Shown here in pieces: positions 27,519 through 36,100 of a stretch of DNA of 64,000 nt (position 1 is its first letter; every line of letters starts with the position of its first letter). A program made the position numbers and the translations under genes. This DNA is from Desulfobacteraceae bacterium. GTDB taxonomy: Bacteria > Desulfobacterota > Desulfobacteria > Desulfobacterales > UBA5852. Under the pieces are notes generated by a model. The model was not told the origin of the DNA. It did not search any database and saw nothing but the letters and a program-made list of their open reading frames with translations. The DNA lies in the NCBI GenBank assembly GCA_014237395.1, contig JABZFP010000014.1:370334-434333 (forward strand), given 5' to 3'.

Positions 27519-28289
27519 TTATGGGGTATCATCCTGCAGATGCCCTAAAGGGTGCGCCGCCCATCGTTTTCCCTTCAAGAAACCTTTAGACTTTCTCGAT
27601 TCTTTCCCAGGCGTTCTCGCTATTACATCATCATATAGCCTGTCTCCGTCGTGGTATCCAAGTTCACGGGCCTCGTCTGAATCGGCCGATATTAGCCGGG
27701 CCAGTTGCGAAGGTGTCGGTTCCCGTGTCTTGGGGCTCCACAAACTTTGTCTGACTTTTTCAACCGGAACGCCATATTTAGCCGAAAATGCCTCCGGCTC
27801 TGCACCAGTCTGCAACAACTCTTTTATCTCAGCCATAATAAGTTCATACCGGTCGCGTATTCTAATGGCACAGAGCCGCCGATGTTCCCTTGCCTCTCTT
27901 TTTCGATCCAGAAATTCACGTTCTTCGCCAAATGGATAAAACAGCTTGCCTCTGGTCCCTGCCATCTCCACTTCGTAGCGTTTGATTTCAGAACGGACGA
28001 TATCCCGGATATGTCTCCATTTCGCAGTGGATAAATCATCATAGGAGTGGAAAGAGACAGCGCTGGAAAAGGAACCCTGGTCATCTCTCAGAATGCAAAG
28101 CTCCAGAAACGGTGAAAAACGCTCTGTATTGTCATAAGTGATCGGCTCTTTGATCAAAGATTCATGCTTGTCGAAAGCCGTGTAAGGATCGATATAGCCT
28201 TCATCCGGCGTTTCAAATTCCAGGATTTTTTCAAAAACCCGATTCCATACCACCTGCCGTACAACCGTCTGATTTGGCAAGATTCTCAT
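27519..28289 (-). CDS. unknown charged protein, element A cargo
   Basis: 256 aa. Not recognised. Soluble, highly charged and mostly helical in the middle (REFLDRKREAREHRRLCAIR). A short segment near 175-195 (FSAKYGVPVEKVRQSLWSP) looks like a helix-turn-helix or effector-type DNA-binding unit. Faces away from the recombinase operon. It could be a regulator of element A. Confidence 0.55.
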   Translation of the reverse strand: MRILPNQTVVRQVVWNRVFEKILEFETPDEGYIDPYTAFDKHESLIKEPITYDNTERFSPFLELCILRDDQGSFSSAVSFHSYDDLSTAKWRHIRDIVRSEIKRYEVEMAGTRGKLFYPFGEEREFLDRKREAREHRRLCAIRIRDRYELIMAEIKELLQTGAEPEAFSAKYGVPVEKVRQSLWSPKTREPTPSQLARLISADSDEARELGYHDGDRLYDDVIARTPGKESRKSKGFLKGKRWAAHPLGHLQDDTP

Positions 28290-28527
28290 ATCCGCCTTTC
28301 TCTAAACATTCATTAGTCCATGATTCCATCCGGCAAGAAGCCACCGGGAGCGGCCAATAAACATACCACACATCAAGTTTACCAGCAGGTCTATCCACCT
28401 GTAAATCGCAAGACATCACATACCGGGAAAAATTGATCGAAAAAATTGGGCATTTTTTCCCGGCGCGGCCTCCGGTCATTCGAAGTCATAATTGGGCTAC
28501 GAGAACAAAACCCGAGGAGGTGATGCA

Positions 28528-28692
28528 ATGATGACCGGAACAAAAGTGCTGCAAGAATCAGAAAGTTTGGATCCGTCCGATGACTCCGGACCTCTGGAAC
28601 CCCCTGATCATGAACTGGTTCAGTGTACCCCCGTCTTTTTAATAAAGACGCTGCTTGAGGCGGCAGAGATCTGCGAACGGAACCAGACATAG
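28528..28692 (+). CDS. small acidic protein upstream of recombinase operon
   Basis: 54 aa. A very good ribosome site (gaggaggtgatgca) sets the start at ATG 28528. Acidic N-terminus (SESLDPSDDSGPLEPPDHEL) and a short helix LIKTLLEAAEICERNQT at the end. No family. It opens the plus-strand run leading to the serine recombinase. Confidence 0.5.
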   Translation: MMTGTKVLQESESLDPSDDSGPLEPPDHELVQCTPVFLIKTLLEAAEICERNQT

Positions 28693-28731
28693 CCGCATGA
28701 GGCATTTTCCCACCATTTACCCTTCTGGCAA

Positions 28732-28781
28732 TTTCTGCATCCTTGATCCTTCGCTTTTATGCGGGGTCAAGGATGCAGAAA
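28732..28781. repeat. 18-bp inverted repeat before recombinase operon
   Basis: Arms tttctgcatccttgatcc (28732-28749) and gggtcaaggatgcagaaa (28764-28781) match at 17 of 18 positions around a 14-nt spacer. It lies 27 bp before the next small gene. Candidate operator, recombinase-binding site or RNA hairpin. Confidence 0.55.
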
Positions 28782-28807
28782 AACCACTATCAGCGGAAGG
28801 GGAGAAT

Positions 28808-28978
28808 ATGGAGAAGAAAAATGCCGAAAATACAATGGGATACCGCTTCGCCCCACCAAACCGACCGGAATTCGAAAATACCGCAAGTGGGAAAGATAGA
28901 TTCGTGTACGAAATCATACTCCGCGTGTTCAACCGGATCAGCCGAACGGATCGTTCGGTGAAGGAGGATCGCCTATGA
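28808..28978 (+). CDS. small basic protein coupled to serine recombinase
   Basis: 56 aa from ATG 28808 (aggggaga upstream). The sequence has a disordered start (ENTMGYRFAPPNRPEF) and a helical basic tail (FVYEIILRVFNRISRTDRS). Its stop codon overlaps the recombinase start (ATGA at 28975-28978), so the two are translationally coupled. Function unknown; a recombination directionality factor is one possibility. Confidence 0.5.
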   Translation: MEKKNAENTMGYRFAPPNRPEFENTASGKDRFVYEIILRVFNRISRTDRSVKEDRL

Positions 28979-31881
28979 ATTATATGGACCGGATAAGCGA
29001 AAAGCATCTCAATCGGAAAGCCGTTATTTACATTCGACAGTCGACCGACCTCCAGGTCAAGGTCAATACCGCCAGCCCCATATACCAGCGCGAACAGCGC
29101 GAGCATGCCATCAAATATGGCTGGGATTCTTCCCGGATCGAAATCATCGAAGATCAGGGACAGTCCGGTAGTCTGATCGGCAACCGTGAGGGTTTCCAGC
29201 GCATCATCGAGCAGATCGGACAAAACCAGATCGGGGCGATTTTTTACCACGATCTATCCCGTATCAGCCGAAATACAAAGGTTTTCCATGACCTCCTGTA
29301 CCTATGCAAACTGTTTGAGGTTCTTTTTTTTGAAGACGGCCGGTTGATGGACCCCAATGATTCCGCGGACGCATTTATGGTCGGTATAAGAGCGGAGGTC
29401 GCTCAATTTGAAAACCGGGATCGGGTCAAGAAAATGCGGGACGGCGTGCGAGCCAGGATCAAGTCCGGCTGTTCCGTTTCAACGCCGCCGATTGGATACG
29501 TTTGCAGCGAGAAAGGTAAATGGATCAAACATCCGGATGAGAATGTCAGAGGCACAATCGAGTTGATTTTCAAATTGGCGAAAGAGCTGTCCTCGATCTA
29601 CGGAATTTACCAGCACTTTGAAGAGAAAGGTATCCAGGTCCCAAAGCGGTCCACTCGCGGGGTATTCGATCACAGTATTCAGTGGATCCCGCCAACATAC
29701 CAGTACATGAAAAGGCTGCTCGACAACCAGAATTACACCTCTGACTACCATTACGGTAGAACCATGATCGACCGGCGTCTGGGGGCTCTGGAAAGCAACT
29801 TCAGTTCTGATAACGCCAAAGTCCGAAAAAGCGACCCGTCCGATATCCTTATCATACCTGATCATCATGAGGGGTATGTAAGCCGGAAAATGCACGCAGA
29901 ACTGAAGCACAAATTCAGTCTGAACGCCTTCATGCTGGCCCAGCCACCACTGGCAGGCGACAACCTATTACAGGGGATCATTATCTGCGGTCATTGCGGC
30001 CGAAGGATGTCGAACAAATACCAGGATGGTGCAAAAGATAAGCGATACTACACAACCAGTGGTCCGCTAAGAAAATGTCCTGCGGGGGCAAGAATGATCG
30101 ATGCCATCCAGGTGGATGATGCGGTCCTTGCGGAAATATTTAAAGTGATTGCCAAGCCCAACGTGGATGAGGCCATTCACCGGTACGAGGCTGATCGCTG
30201 TGGCGCTGCCGATCAAAGGCAGTTGCTGAAATTGAAACTCCGGCAGGCGGAGGCGCAGGTCAGAGAGTCCGAGAAAGACTACCTTGCGGTGGATCCAGAA
30301 AACCACATGGTGAGGAAGACGTTAGAAGATCGCTGGCAGGAGCAGCTTGTCTCACTGGAGGCGCTCCGAACCGAAACCCATCAGCCCATCCCGAAACCCG
30401 CTCCTTTAACTAAGCAGCAGCGGGAGCAACTGACCTACCTGTGTCGTCATTTCGAGGAGGCTTTCCATAGCGATGCCATCGACAACCCTACCCGCAAGCG
30501 ACTTATCCGGTGCTTCATGGACAAGGTTGTGCTGTCGTTAAAGGATGACCTGATCGTGCTCGAGCTGCATTGGAAGGATCGTAGCGACACCATATCGATT
30601 CTAACATTACAGACCAAAGCCTACGTCTACCGGTACATTCTTGTTCAGTATCACAAGGGGTTAGACGAGCAGGGTATCTTGGAGGCAATGAAGCGGGACA
30701 AGGTGGAAATCCCGGGCCGGGTTTTTACACGCCTGAACATCGCCCGATACATTAAGGAACATGGGCTGCCAAGCTGCACGGCACGGAAGCGGAAGCACGT
30801 CACCGACAACGTGATGCGTCTACACGAGCAGGGGTTGTCATATCTCGAAATCGCCGAGCGACTTAACGCCGGGGGAGTCTGTACCGTCACTGGTGGTGCA
30901 TTCTCCGAAGTTAATGTGATCAAGATTCTTGGCACCATGCTGAGGCAGCAGGGGCGCACGTCTCAGAAGAAAGGCGCAGCGAACTGGCCAGTTATCCGGG
31001 AGCTTTATGACCGAGGCTTTACCACCCATGAGATGGTGGTCGAGCTGAAGACCCGGGGGCTGAAAACTGGGACGGGTATGGATTATACATATAAAAACCT
31101 GCGGAAAATCATTCGACGGCAGGGTTTGCTTACCCCAAAAGCGAACATTGGTTTGCCTCGGGAGCTCAAGGCTCGTCTGGAAGCGTTTCACAAAGCGGGG
31201 CTCTCCTTCAGGCAGGCATGGGAAAATTTGATCGATGAGGGCGTTGCCCCGCACGACACCTTATTTCGCAAAAGGGTTTGTGATAATTATCGTCGGATGG
31301 GTGCCAAAGGGGCACGACCGGAAAACATCCCGATGGATTTCCAACGCGAGATCCATGACCTGGTGGAGCGGGGACTCAGCACGAAGCAAATTGCGAAAGA
31401 GCTCAATCGGCTCGGCCTGAAAACTGTTAAGGGTAAACCTTACAACCGTAACTCTGTGGGGCAATATTGCCGGGGGATCGGACTGCCCCTGAATAAAAGG
31501 CGCTATCTCGATGATCCTCGATTTAAAAGGGAAGTCGACATTCTGCTTTCGGCCGGAAAATCCTGCCGGCAGATTGCCGACCACCTTAATATAAAAGGCT
31601 TTAAAACCTTTATGGGACGCCTGTTTAAAGATGAGGATATCCGGAGTTTGCTGGAACGCCAGGCGCTAAAGGCTCCGAAGCACTGCAAGTACGATTACAT
31701 TATCGAAGCAATTGCACCGTTAAACAAGGCTGGTTACCACCCCCGGACGATCGCCAGTAAATTGAACACACAAGGCATCAAAACGGTAACGGGGCAGCGG
31801 TTTTCAACCCGGACGGTGAAACATTACCTTCGCAAGCTCAAGGCCCTCGAGGAGAAAGGCACAGGCCGGGAGGTGGCCTGA
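28975..31881 (+). CDS. large serine recombinase with seven C-terminal HTH-like modules
   Basis: 968 aa. Catalytic domain 14-160: nucleophile Ser23 in VIYIRQSTDLQ, FYHDLSRISRN near 91. Recombinase domain about 165-290, zinc ribbon CGHCGRRM...KCPAG near 339-367, coiled coil about 405-460. From about 550 to 960 there follow seven tandem units of 50-70 residues, each with a pattern like GLS..EIA..LN..G..T..G..F....V..IL: near 555, 605, 668, 725, 785, 842 and 903. These resemble the DNA-contacting part of the recombinase domain, and usual family members are 450-700 aa. Such a chain could read a long DNA target. Its stop overlaps the next start (TGATG). Confidence 0.88.
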   Translation: MNYMDRISEKHLNRKAVIYIRQSTDLQVKVNTASPIYQREQREHAIKYGWDSSRIEIIEDQGQSGSLIGNREGFQRIIEQIGQNQIGAIFYHDLSRISRNTKVFHDLLYLCKLFEVLFFEDGRLMDPNDSADAFMVGIRAEVAQFENRDRVKKMRDGVRARIKSGCSVSTPPIGYVCSEKGKWIKHPDENVRGTIELIFKLAKELSSIYGIYQHFEEKGIQVPKRSTRGVFDHSIQWIPPTYQYMKRLLDNQNYTSDYHYGRTMIDRRLGALESNFSSDNAKVRKSDPSDILIIPDHHEGYVSRKMHAELKHKFSLNAFMLAQPPLAGDNLLQGIIICGHCGRRMSNKYQDGAKDKRYYTTSGPLRKCPAGARMIDAIQVDDAVLAEIFKVIAKPNVDEAIHRYEADRCGAADQRQLLKLKLRQAEAQVRESEKDYLAVDPENHMVRKTLEDRWQEQLVSLEALRTETHQPIPKPAPLTKQQREQLTYLCRHFEEAFHSDAIDNPTRKRLIRCFMDKVVLSLKDDLIVLELHWKDRSDTISILTLQTKAYVYRYILVQYHKGLDEQGILEAMKRDKVEIPGRVFTRLNIARYIKEHGLPSCTARKRKHVTDNVMRLHEQGLSYLEIAERLNAGGVCTVTGGAFSEVNVIKILGTMLRQQGRTSQKKGAANWPVIRELYDRGFTTHEMVVELKTRGLKTGTGMDYTYKNLRKIIRRQGLLTPKANIGLPRELKARLEAFHKAGLSFRQAWENLIDEGVAPHDTLFRKRVCDNYRRMGAKGARPENIPMDFQREIHDLVERGLSTKQIAKELNRLGLKTVKGKPYNRNSVGQYCRGIGLPLNKRRYLDDPRFKREVDILLSAGKSCRQIADHLNIKGFKTFMGRLFKDEDIRSLLERQALKAPKHCKYDYIIEAIAPLNKAGYHPRTIASKLNTQGIKTVTGQRFSTRTVKHYLRKLKALEEKGTGREVA

Positions 31882-32156
31882 TGGATCGGGGCGCAGACAA
31901 ACCGGCTTCTTTGTATTATACCCAGCGCGAAGTAGCCGAAATGTTCCGGGTGAGCCAGGGCACCGTCATCAAATGGCGGGAACTCGGTTATCTGGAATAT
32001 TTCAGACCGCCGGGGTCAAACCGCGTGACGTATTCCGTTGATGGGGTCGAGCGGTTCCGGAAAAACTTTACCTACAGAAAGGAGGTGATGCAAAAACCGC
32101 CGGCTACCGGCAGCAGTTACAGGCGTGTCGCTCCAGCGAACGATTGGAGGATCTGA
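31881..32156 (+). CDS. xis: excisionase-like MerR/HTH DNA-binding protein
   Basis: 91 aa. Residues 10-60 form a winged helix-turn-helix of the excisionase/MerR kind: YTQREVAEMFRVSQGTVIKW, RELGYLEYFRPPGSNRVTYS, VERFRKNF. Start overlaps the recombinase stop and its own stop overlaps the integrase start (TGATG both times), so three genes are made from one coupled message. Probably sets the direction of integrase or serine recombinase action; which one is unknown. Confidence 0.75.
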   Translation: MDRGADKPASLYYTQREVAEMFRVSQGTVIKWRELGYLEYFRPPGSNRVTYSVDGVERFRKNFTYRKEVMQKPPATGSSYRRVAPANDWRI

Positions 32157-33292
32157 TGGCGAAGAATCGGAACCATCACATGTTCAAAAAGGGCGACACT
32201 TGGTATTTTCAAATGAGGGTTCACGGGCACCCTTACAAAAAAGCCCTGTGTAAGGACATCACTAAGGCCCGTTTGCTACGGGATCAGTTGATCCATAAAA
32301 TTCAATGGGGCCATCTTGATGTCCAGCATGAACGGTTGGTTTTCGGGGAGGTGGCCAAACGGTGGATCAAGCTGGAGGAAATGAAGCTCCAACCATCCAC
32401 CGTCAGGGATTACCGTAGCATCATGAATTTTCACGTTTTGCCGCACTTTGGGAACTGGTTTATTAACGAGATCCTGCCTGTCGATGTGGAGGAATTCATG
32501 GCCACGAGGGAATGTGGCGCCAAGCGTGTCAATAATATCCTGGTGCCGCTACGATCCGTTTTTCGAATGGCCAAGAAAAATGGTTTTCTCGAGCGCAATA
32601 TTATGATCGATGTTGAAAACCTTCCCGTCGACCGACCGAGCATTCATCCGCTGTCCATGGAAGAGGTGGTTTGTTTCCTGGATGAAATCAATCCGCACTA
32701 CAGGAATTTTTTCATCACTGCCTTTTTTACTGGAATGCGCCTGGGCGAGCAGATCGCCCTGAAGTGGAAAGCCGTCGATTGGGACCAAAAAACAATCGCT
32801 GTGATCGAATCACGGGTTGAAGGGATTGAGGGCCGGCCCAAAACAAAAGGTTCCTACCGGGACATTGTCATGCTGCCTAGTGTGGAGGAAGCGCTTCGGG
32901 AACAGCGCCGCAGAATCGGCCTCAAATCGCCTTACGTGTTTCTGAATACGGACGGCAAGCCGATCGAAGGTGAAACACTGCGGAAGACTACCTGGACGCC
33001 CACTTTAAAACGTGCTGGTCTGGAGTATCGGTCGATGTACCATACTCGGCATACCTTTGCGACCTTGATGCTGTCGTGCGGGGAAAATGTGGGATGGGTG
33101 CAGCAGATGATGGGACATGCGTCGCTCAGGATGATTCAGGAGCGGTATTACCGCTATATTCCGAATCTGACGCATGCCGACGGTAGTGCCTTCGGGGCTA
33201 AATTCCGCAAGGAACTTGTTCAAGTTACCCCGAAGTTACCCCAAAACGACGAAAGGGATCGCCTTAGACAGGTAATCCCCTTAAATCGTTAG
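32156..33292 (+). CDS. int: tyrosine integrase of element A
   Basis: 378 aa from ATG 32156 (TTGGAGG upstream). N-terminal arm-binding domain, SAM-like core-binding domain (about 63-160), catalytic domain with Arg in FTGMRLGEQIALKWK near 198, the RHTFATLML box near 300, GHASLRMIQ near 322 and Tyr in ERYYRYI near 331. It ends 16 bp before attachment copy 2, so this is the likely enzyme for the ssrA site. Confidence 0.9.
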   Translation: MAKNRNHHMFKKGDTWYFQMRVHGHPYKKALCKDITKARLLRDQLIHKIQWGHLDVQHERLVFGEVAKRWIKLEEMKLQPSTVRDYRSIMNFHVLPHFGNWFINEILPVDVEEFMATRECGAKRVNNILVPLRSVFRMAKKNGFLERNIMIDVENLPVDRPSIHPLSMEEVVCFLDEINPHYRNFFITAFFTGMRLGEQIALKWKAVDWDQKTIAVIESRVEGIEGRPKTKGSYRDIVMLPSVEEALREQRRRIGLKSPYVFLNTDGKPIEGETLRKTTWTPTLKRAGLEYRSMYHTRHTFATLMLSCGENVGWVQQMMGHASLRMIQERYYRYIPNLTHADGSAFGAKFRKELVQVTPKLPQNDERDRLRQVIPLNR

Positions 33293-33308
33293 TAATTTTT
33301 ATCGAGAA

Positions 33309-33337
33309 ATGGTGGAGGCGGCGGGAGTCGAACCCGC
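33309..33337 (-). repeat. ssrA': attachment-site copy 2 (ssrA 3' end)
   Basis: 29 bp identical to 18499-18527 and 39193-39221. It separates element A from element B. Confidence 0.88.
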
Positions 33338-33377
33338 GATGCCAAATCAAAAATATAATAAAAACAGATATATAAAA

Positions 33378-34364
33378 TTAGGTGGGGGATACCTCTGGGG
33401 TACGATATTCCTTTCGAAATGGATTAGTTTCTAAAAAGTTGGCTATTTCCTTTCTCCAATATTCATTAAACAAGTCTTCATTTTTCTGATCCCACCAAAT
33501 ATTAAGTCGATCCTGCCAAGTTAAACTTGGAGGTATAGATTTGCTTTCATTCGGTGGCGTAAAGGGTCTTTTTCGATAATTTAATCTGAAGTCGGTTTCT
33601 ATCTTTATTAATTGTCCATATAGTGGCTTTTTGATGATTTTATAATATTTGTCATAGCCACCTGCTTCCTGAAACTCACCGTTTTCATCCCGCCATTCCG
33701 AATAATCTATATATCGTGAAGCTAAACTATAATGAACAGGGGTTAAGGTGGTGCCTTGACCAGGTGACCAATAGTAGGTCCGTCCGAAATAAATACTGTG
33801 TAGATATCTTTCAAATAGTCTTGGTCGAAATGTTTTATTGCCCAAAGGCTCACTCAAAGGAACAATCCATAAAATAGGAATGTTTCTTTTGGAATATCCT
33901 TCAATGCGTCGAATAATTTTTTTTATACTTAGGCTGCTGGCTTGTATCTCGATAGCTAATCGTTGATCATTAATCCTTCCGCTAATATCAGGAACTAGTT
34001 TTGGAAGATCTTGATAATGTCGTTCCGGTATAACTCGTTCAACATCCCATTTTCCCTCCGGGAACATTTTAGATAATTCACTACATATTTCCTCCTTGCA
34101 TTCTTTATGGAGATGACCTTCAGTTGCTTTGATGATAGGACTAAGGCGCGCAGTATGAGCGAAATGATCAATTTTATCTACGCATTTCCTAATGATTGCA
34201 TCTGAATAACAAAGTGGGCAATAAAACGGTCCATCTGATTTTGTTGCAGATTCGGCAAAATGTTTTCTGTTGGTTACCTTGTTTTTCGCATAACCAGGCA
34301 ACAAGCCATAGCATCCAACACTGTCTGCCTCTCTCAGTGCGCGTTTAAAATCATCTGAACTCAA
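33378..34364 (-). CDS. CoiA-like nuclease-domain protein
   Basis: 328 aa. N-terminal zinc-ribbon-like FYCPLCYSD near 47-55 and IDHFAHTA near 65, then a PD-(D/E)XK-like core: KEEICSEL, PDISGRINDQRLAIEIQAS near 124-142. This order is that of the CoiA family, which in streptococci works in DNA uptake; in Proteobacteria such genes are often mobile-element cargo of unknown role. The C-terminal third is not recognised. Alone, opposite to the other genes of element B. Confidence 0.7.
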   Translation of the reverse strand: MSSDDFKRALREADSVGCYGLLPGYAKNKVTNRKHFAESATKSDGPFYCPLCYSDAIIRKCVDKIDHFAHTARLSPIIKATEGHLHKECKEEICSELSKMFPEGKWDVERVIPERHYQDLPKLVPDISGRINDQRLAIEIQASSLSIKKIIRRIEGYSKRNIPILWIVPLSEPLGNKTFRPRLFERYLHSIYFGRTYYWSPGQGTTLTPVHYSLASRYIDYSEWRDENGEFQEAGGYDKYYKIIKKPLYGQLIKIETDFRLNYRKRPFTPPNESKSIPPSLTWQDRLNIWWDQKNEDLFNEYWRKEIANFLETNPFRKEYRTPEVSPT

Positions 34365-34466
34365 GATGAAATTCCCCTGAAATTATAGAGATATATCCCA
34401 GGTTACTTCTTTTTTCTGTGCAGATCAATTCTGTATCGGTAAATTGTTGATATAGCCGCAAGAGGC

Positions 34467-34511
34467 GCGGTGGTGGTCCCGCATCCACACCAAATGCGGG
34501 AACACAACCGC
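34467..34511. repeat. 18-bp imperfect inverted repeat in element B
   Basis: Arms gcggtggtggtcccgcat and atgcgggaacacaaccgc match at 16 of 18 positions around a 9-nt loop; the inner 7 bp are perfect. No T-run follows. In the gap between the nuclease and RHH genes of a Rep-bearing element, it may be an origin or regulator site. Confidence 0.5.
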
Positions 34512-34633
34512 GACGCCGTCCAGAATACCCCCTGATTTGATATGCAAGTTAAAAAATAGTTGACAGATGGAATATACAAGAATACACGTATATACACAAG
34601 AATACAAATAGGGGATAGAAAGGGGGCACAAAA

Positions 34634-34879
34634 ATGGAAAAAATTAAAATATCAATGAATATCCCAAAAGACGTATTAGATAGAATTGACGGACTTGCTC
34701 AGAAAGCTGAGATAGATCGTACCCGCCTTATGGTCAATATGATCGATGAATTTTCTAAAACCCTTGTGGCTTGTCAGAAAGTTGGCGTGCTTCAGTTCGC
34801 ATTGTTGATGCGGAATATTTCGGAACAAATGGGGGATTGGGCAAAAAAGGTAAAATCTAAAAAGGTAGAACCTCTGTAA
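34634..34879 (+). CDS. ribbon-helix-helix regulator
   Basis: 81 aa. KIKISMNIPKDVLDRIDGLA is a beta strand then helix A, and IDRTRLMVNMIDEFS gives helix B of a MetJ/Arc-type fold. AAGGGGG precedes the ATG. Such proteins regulate copy number in small replicons. It comes 157 bp before the rep gene. Confidence 0.75.
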   Translation: MEKIKISMNIPKDVLDRIDGLAQKAEIDRTRLMVNMIDEFSKTLVACQKVGVLQFALLMRNISEQMGDWAKKVKSKKVEPL

Positions 34880-34896
34880 GACTGCAGTAATAAGAA

Positions 34897-34937
34897 AAGC
34901 CAAGCACCGTACTTTGGCGAGCGCGGGTGCTTGGCTT
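34897..34937. repeat. perfect 12-bp inverted repeat upstream of rep
   Basis: Arms aagccaagcacc and ggtgcttggctt are perfectly complementary around a 17-nt loop. It stands between the RHH and rep genes and has no T-run, so it is a candidate double-strand origin (nick site in the loop) or an attenuator. Confidence 0.5.
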
Positions 34938-35007
34938 CGGAAACCTGAGGGCCTATCGGCACACTCAAGCACCTAAAAGTATCAATACCCTTGTAGTGTG
35001 TCAATGG

Positions 35008-35029
35008 GCTCTCCAACAAGTTGGAGGGC
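35008..35029 (+). promoter_or_regulatory. hairpin that covers the rep ribosome site
   Basis: gctctcca and tggagggc pair over 8 bp with a 6-nt loop; the second arm contains the GGAGGG ribosome site of rep, 8 bp before ATG 35037. Folding would block translation, a common way to limit Rep. Confidence 0.5.
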
Positions 35030-35036
35030 TTTTCTT

Positions 35037-35972
35037 ATGCGCGAAGCGCTTAGTCTTGATTGTATTAAGAACAATTCAAAGTTCAGACAGAAAAGGGAAA
35101 AACCTAAATGTCCAAATACGAGAAACTATGTCGAGTATGCGGATATGGATAATAAACGGGTAAAATTTGTTCCGGTGTCGTGTAAGCAATGGCATTGTCC
35201 AGTTTGTGGGCCAAGACGCCTTCGGGAGTTGCGCAGTCGGGCTCGCAAGGCATTCACAAATATTTTAAAGCATGTCGAGGTGAAAGGATTTAGAAAAAAA
35301 TATGCCATAAAAATGCTGACGCTGACATGGCCGGGCAGAGACAGAAGAAACCCGTCATCAAGCTTGATTCCGCGGCCAGAATATTGCGGTGAGGATACTA
35401 TTGAGGATGCCCATAGGGAAATTAAGCGGAACTGGAATAGACTCCGAACAGCATTGAAGGGGAAATTGGGATGGTTTGATCAATTATGGGTGGTTGAGCC
35501 TCAACAGGACGGTTACCCACACCTCCATGTCCTACTGGTTGGGAAAAACGTGGTGCCGAAATCAATATTGCCAGAGATAAGGCGATTATGGTGCGATAAA
35601 TACGGCATGGGTAATGTTGATCTTAAACCGACCAGATATTTTAACGATGTCAATCATGCGGTTAACTACATTACCAAGTATTTGACTAAAGCGCCTTCCA
35701 GGCTTCCGAAGGGGCTAAGGCTATTTGGGGCTTCAAAATACATATTAGAGAAAACATGGCGGCCGGATCCCAATAGATTTCAACTAATATCAAGAGGGTT
35801 TTTTAGTACGGGGGCGAGCGGTAATGTCAGCCATATTGAACCAATCTGGTCGTTTAAATCCGAAATTGAGATTGATTTACAGCAAAAAGCTAAAAAATTG
35901 GGAGATTGGTTCTTAGAACAAGCGCGGAAATATAGACAGCCGAAACTATGGTTGTCCTGGGATGAGGGATAA
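35037..35972 (+). CDS. rep: HUH rolling-circle replication initiator (Rep)
   Basis: 311 aa from ATG 35037. Motif layout: a cysteine-rich metal site (CKQWHCPVCGPRR near 46-58), KMLTLTWPGR (motif 1) near 87, the HUH in GYPHLHVLLVG near 158-168, and the catalytic region VNYITKYLTK with Tyr near 211-215. This order is that of Rep proteins of small rolling-circle plasmids and filamentous/ssDNA phages. It nicks one strand at the origin. Its presence implies that element B can replicate after excision. Confidence 0.82.
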   Translation: MREALSLDCIKNNSKFRQKREKPKCPNTRNYVEYADMDNKRVKFVPVSCKQWHCPVCGPRRLRELRSRARKAFTNILKHVEVKGFRKKYAIKMLTLTWPGRDRRNPSSSLIPRPEYCGEDTIEDAHREIKRNWNRLRTALKGKLGWFDQLWVVEPQQDGYPHLHVLLVGKNVVPKSILPEIRRLWCDKYGMGNVDLKPTRYFNDVNHAVNYITKYLTKAPSRLPKGLRLFGASKYILEKTWRPDPNRFQLISRGFFSTGASGNVSHIEPIWSFKSEIEIDLQQKAKKLGDWFLEQARKYRQPKLWLSWDEG

Positions 35973-36100
35973 TGGTTTTCGAGTGGAAAGGGGATAATGA
36001 ATAATTGATAGACTGATAACCTTTATTGGTTACTATAAAAATGTTGATGGCCAATCATATGCATGCTACCGTTTCCGAAACCAAATCGGGAGGTATGTGT

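Larger units (their letters stand above)
18499..33308. mobile_element. integrative element A (ssrA site), Rhs toxin carrier
   Basis: About 14.8 kb between two copies of a 29-bp sequence identical to the 3' end of ssrA. The integrase gene ends 16 bp before the right copy. Cargo: XRE regulator, PIN/XRE-ImmA pair, giant Rhs-type protein with candidate immunity, an unknown protein, and a recombinase operon. Gene composition varies, so the cargo has several sources. The left copy at 18499 is the far limit; older foreign DNA may lie beyond it. Confidence 0.75.

Noticed and set aside
18499..33337. Extra tmRNA or tRNA genes at the two left ssrA-like repeats
   Set aside because: Only the last 28 or so bases of ssrA are present; no body, tag or 5' acceptor strand. 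They are attachment-site copies.
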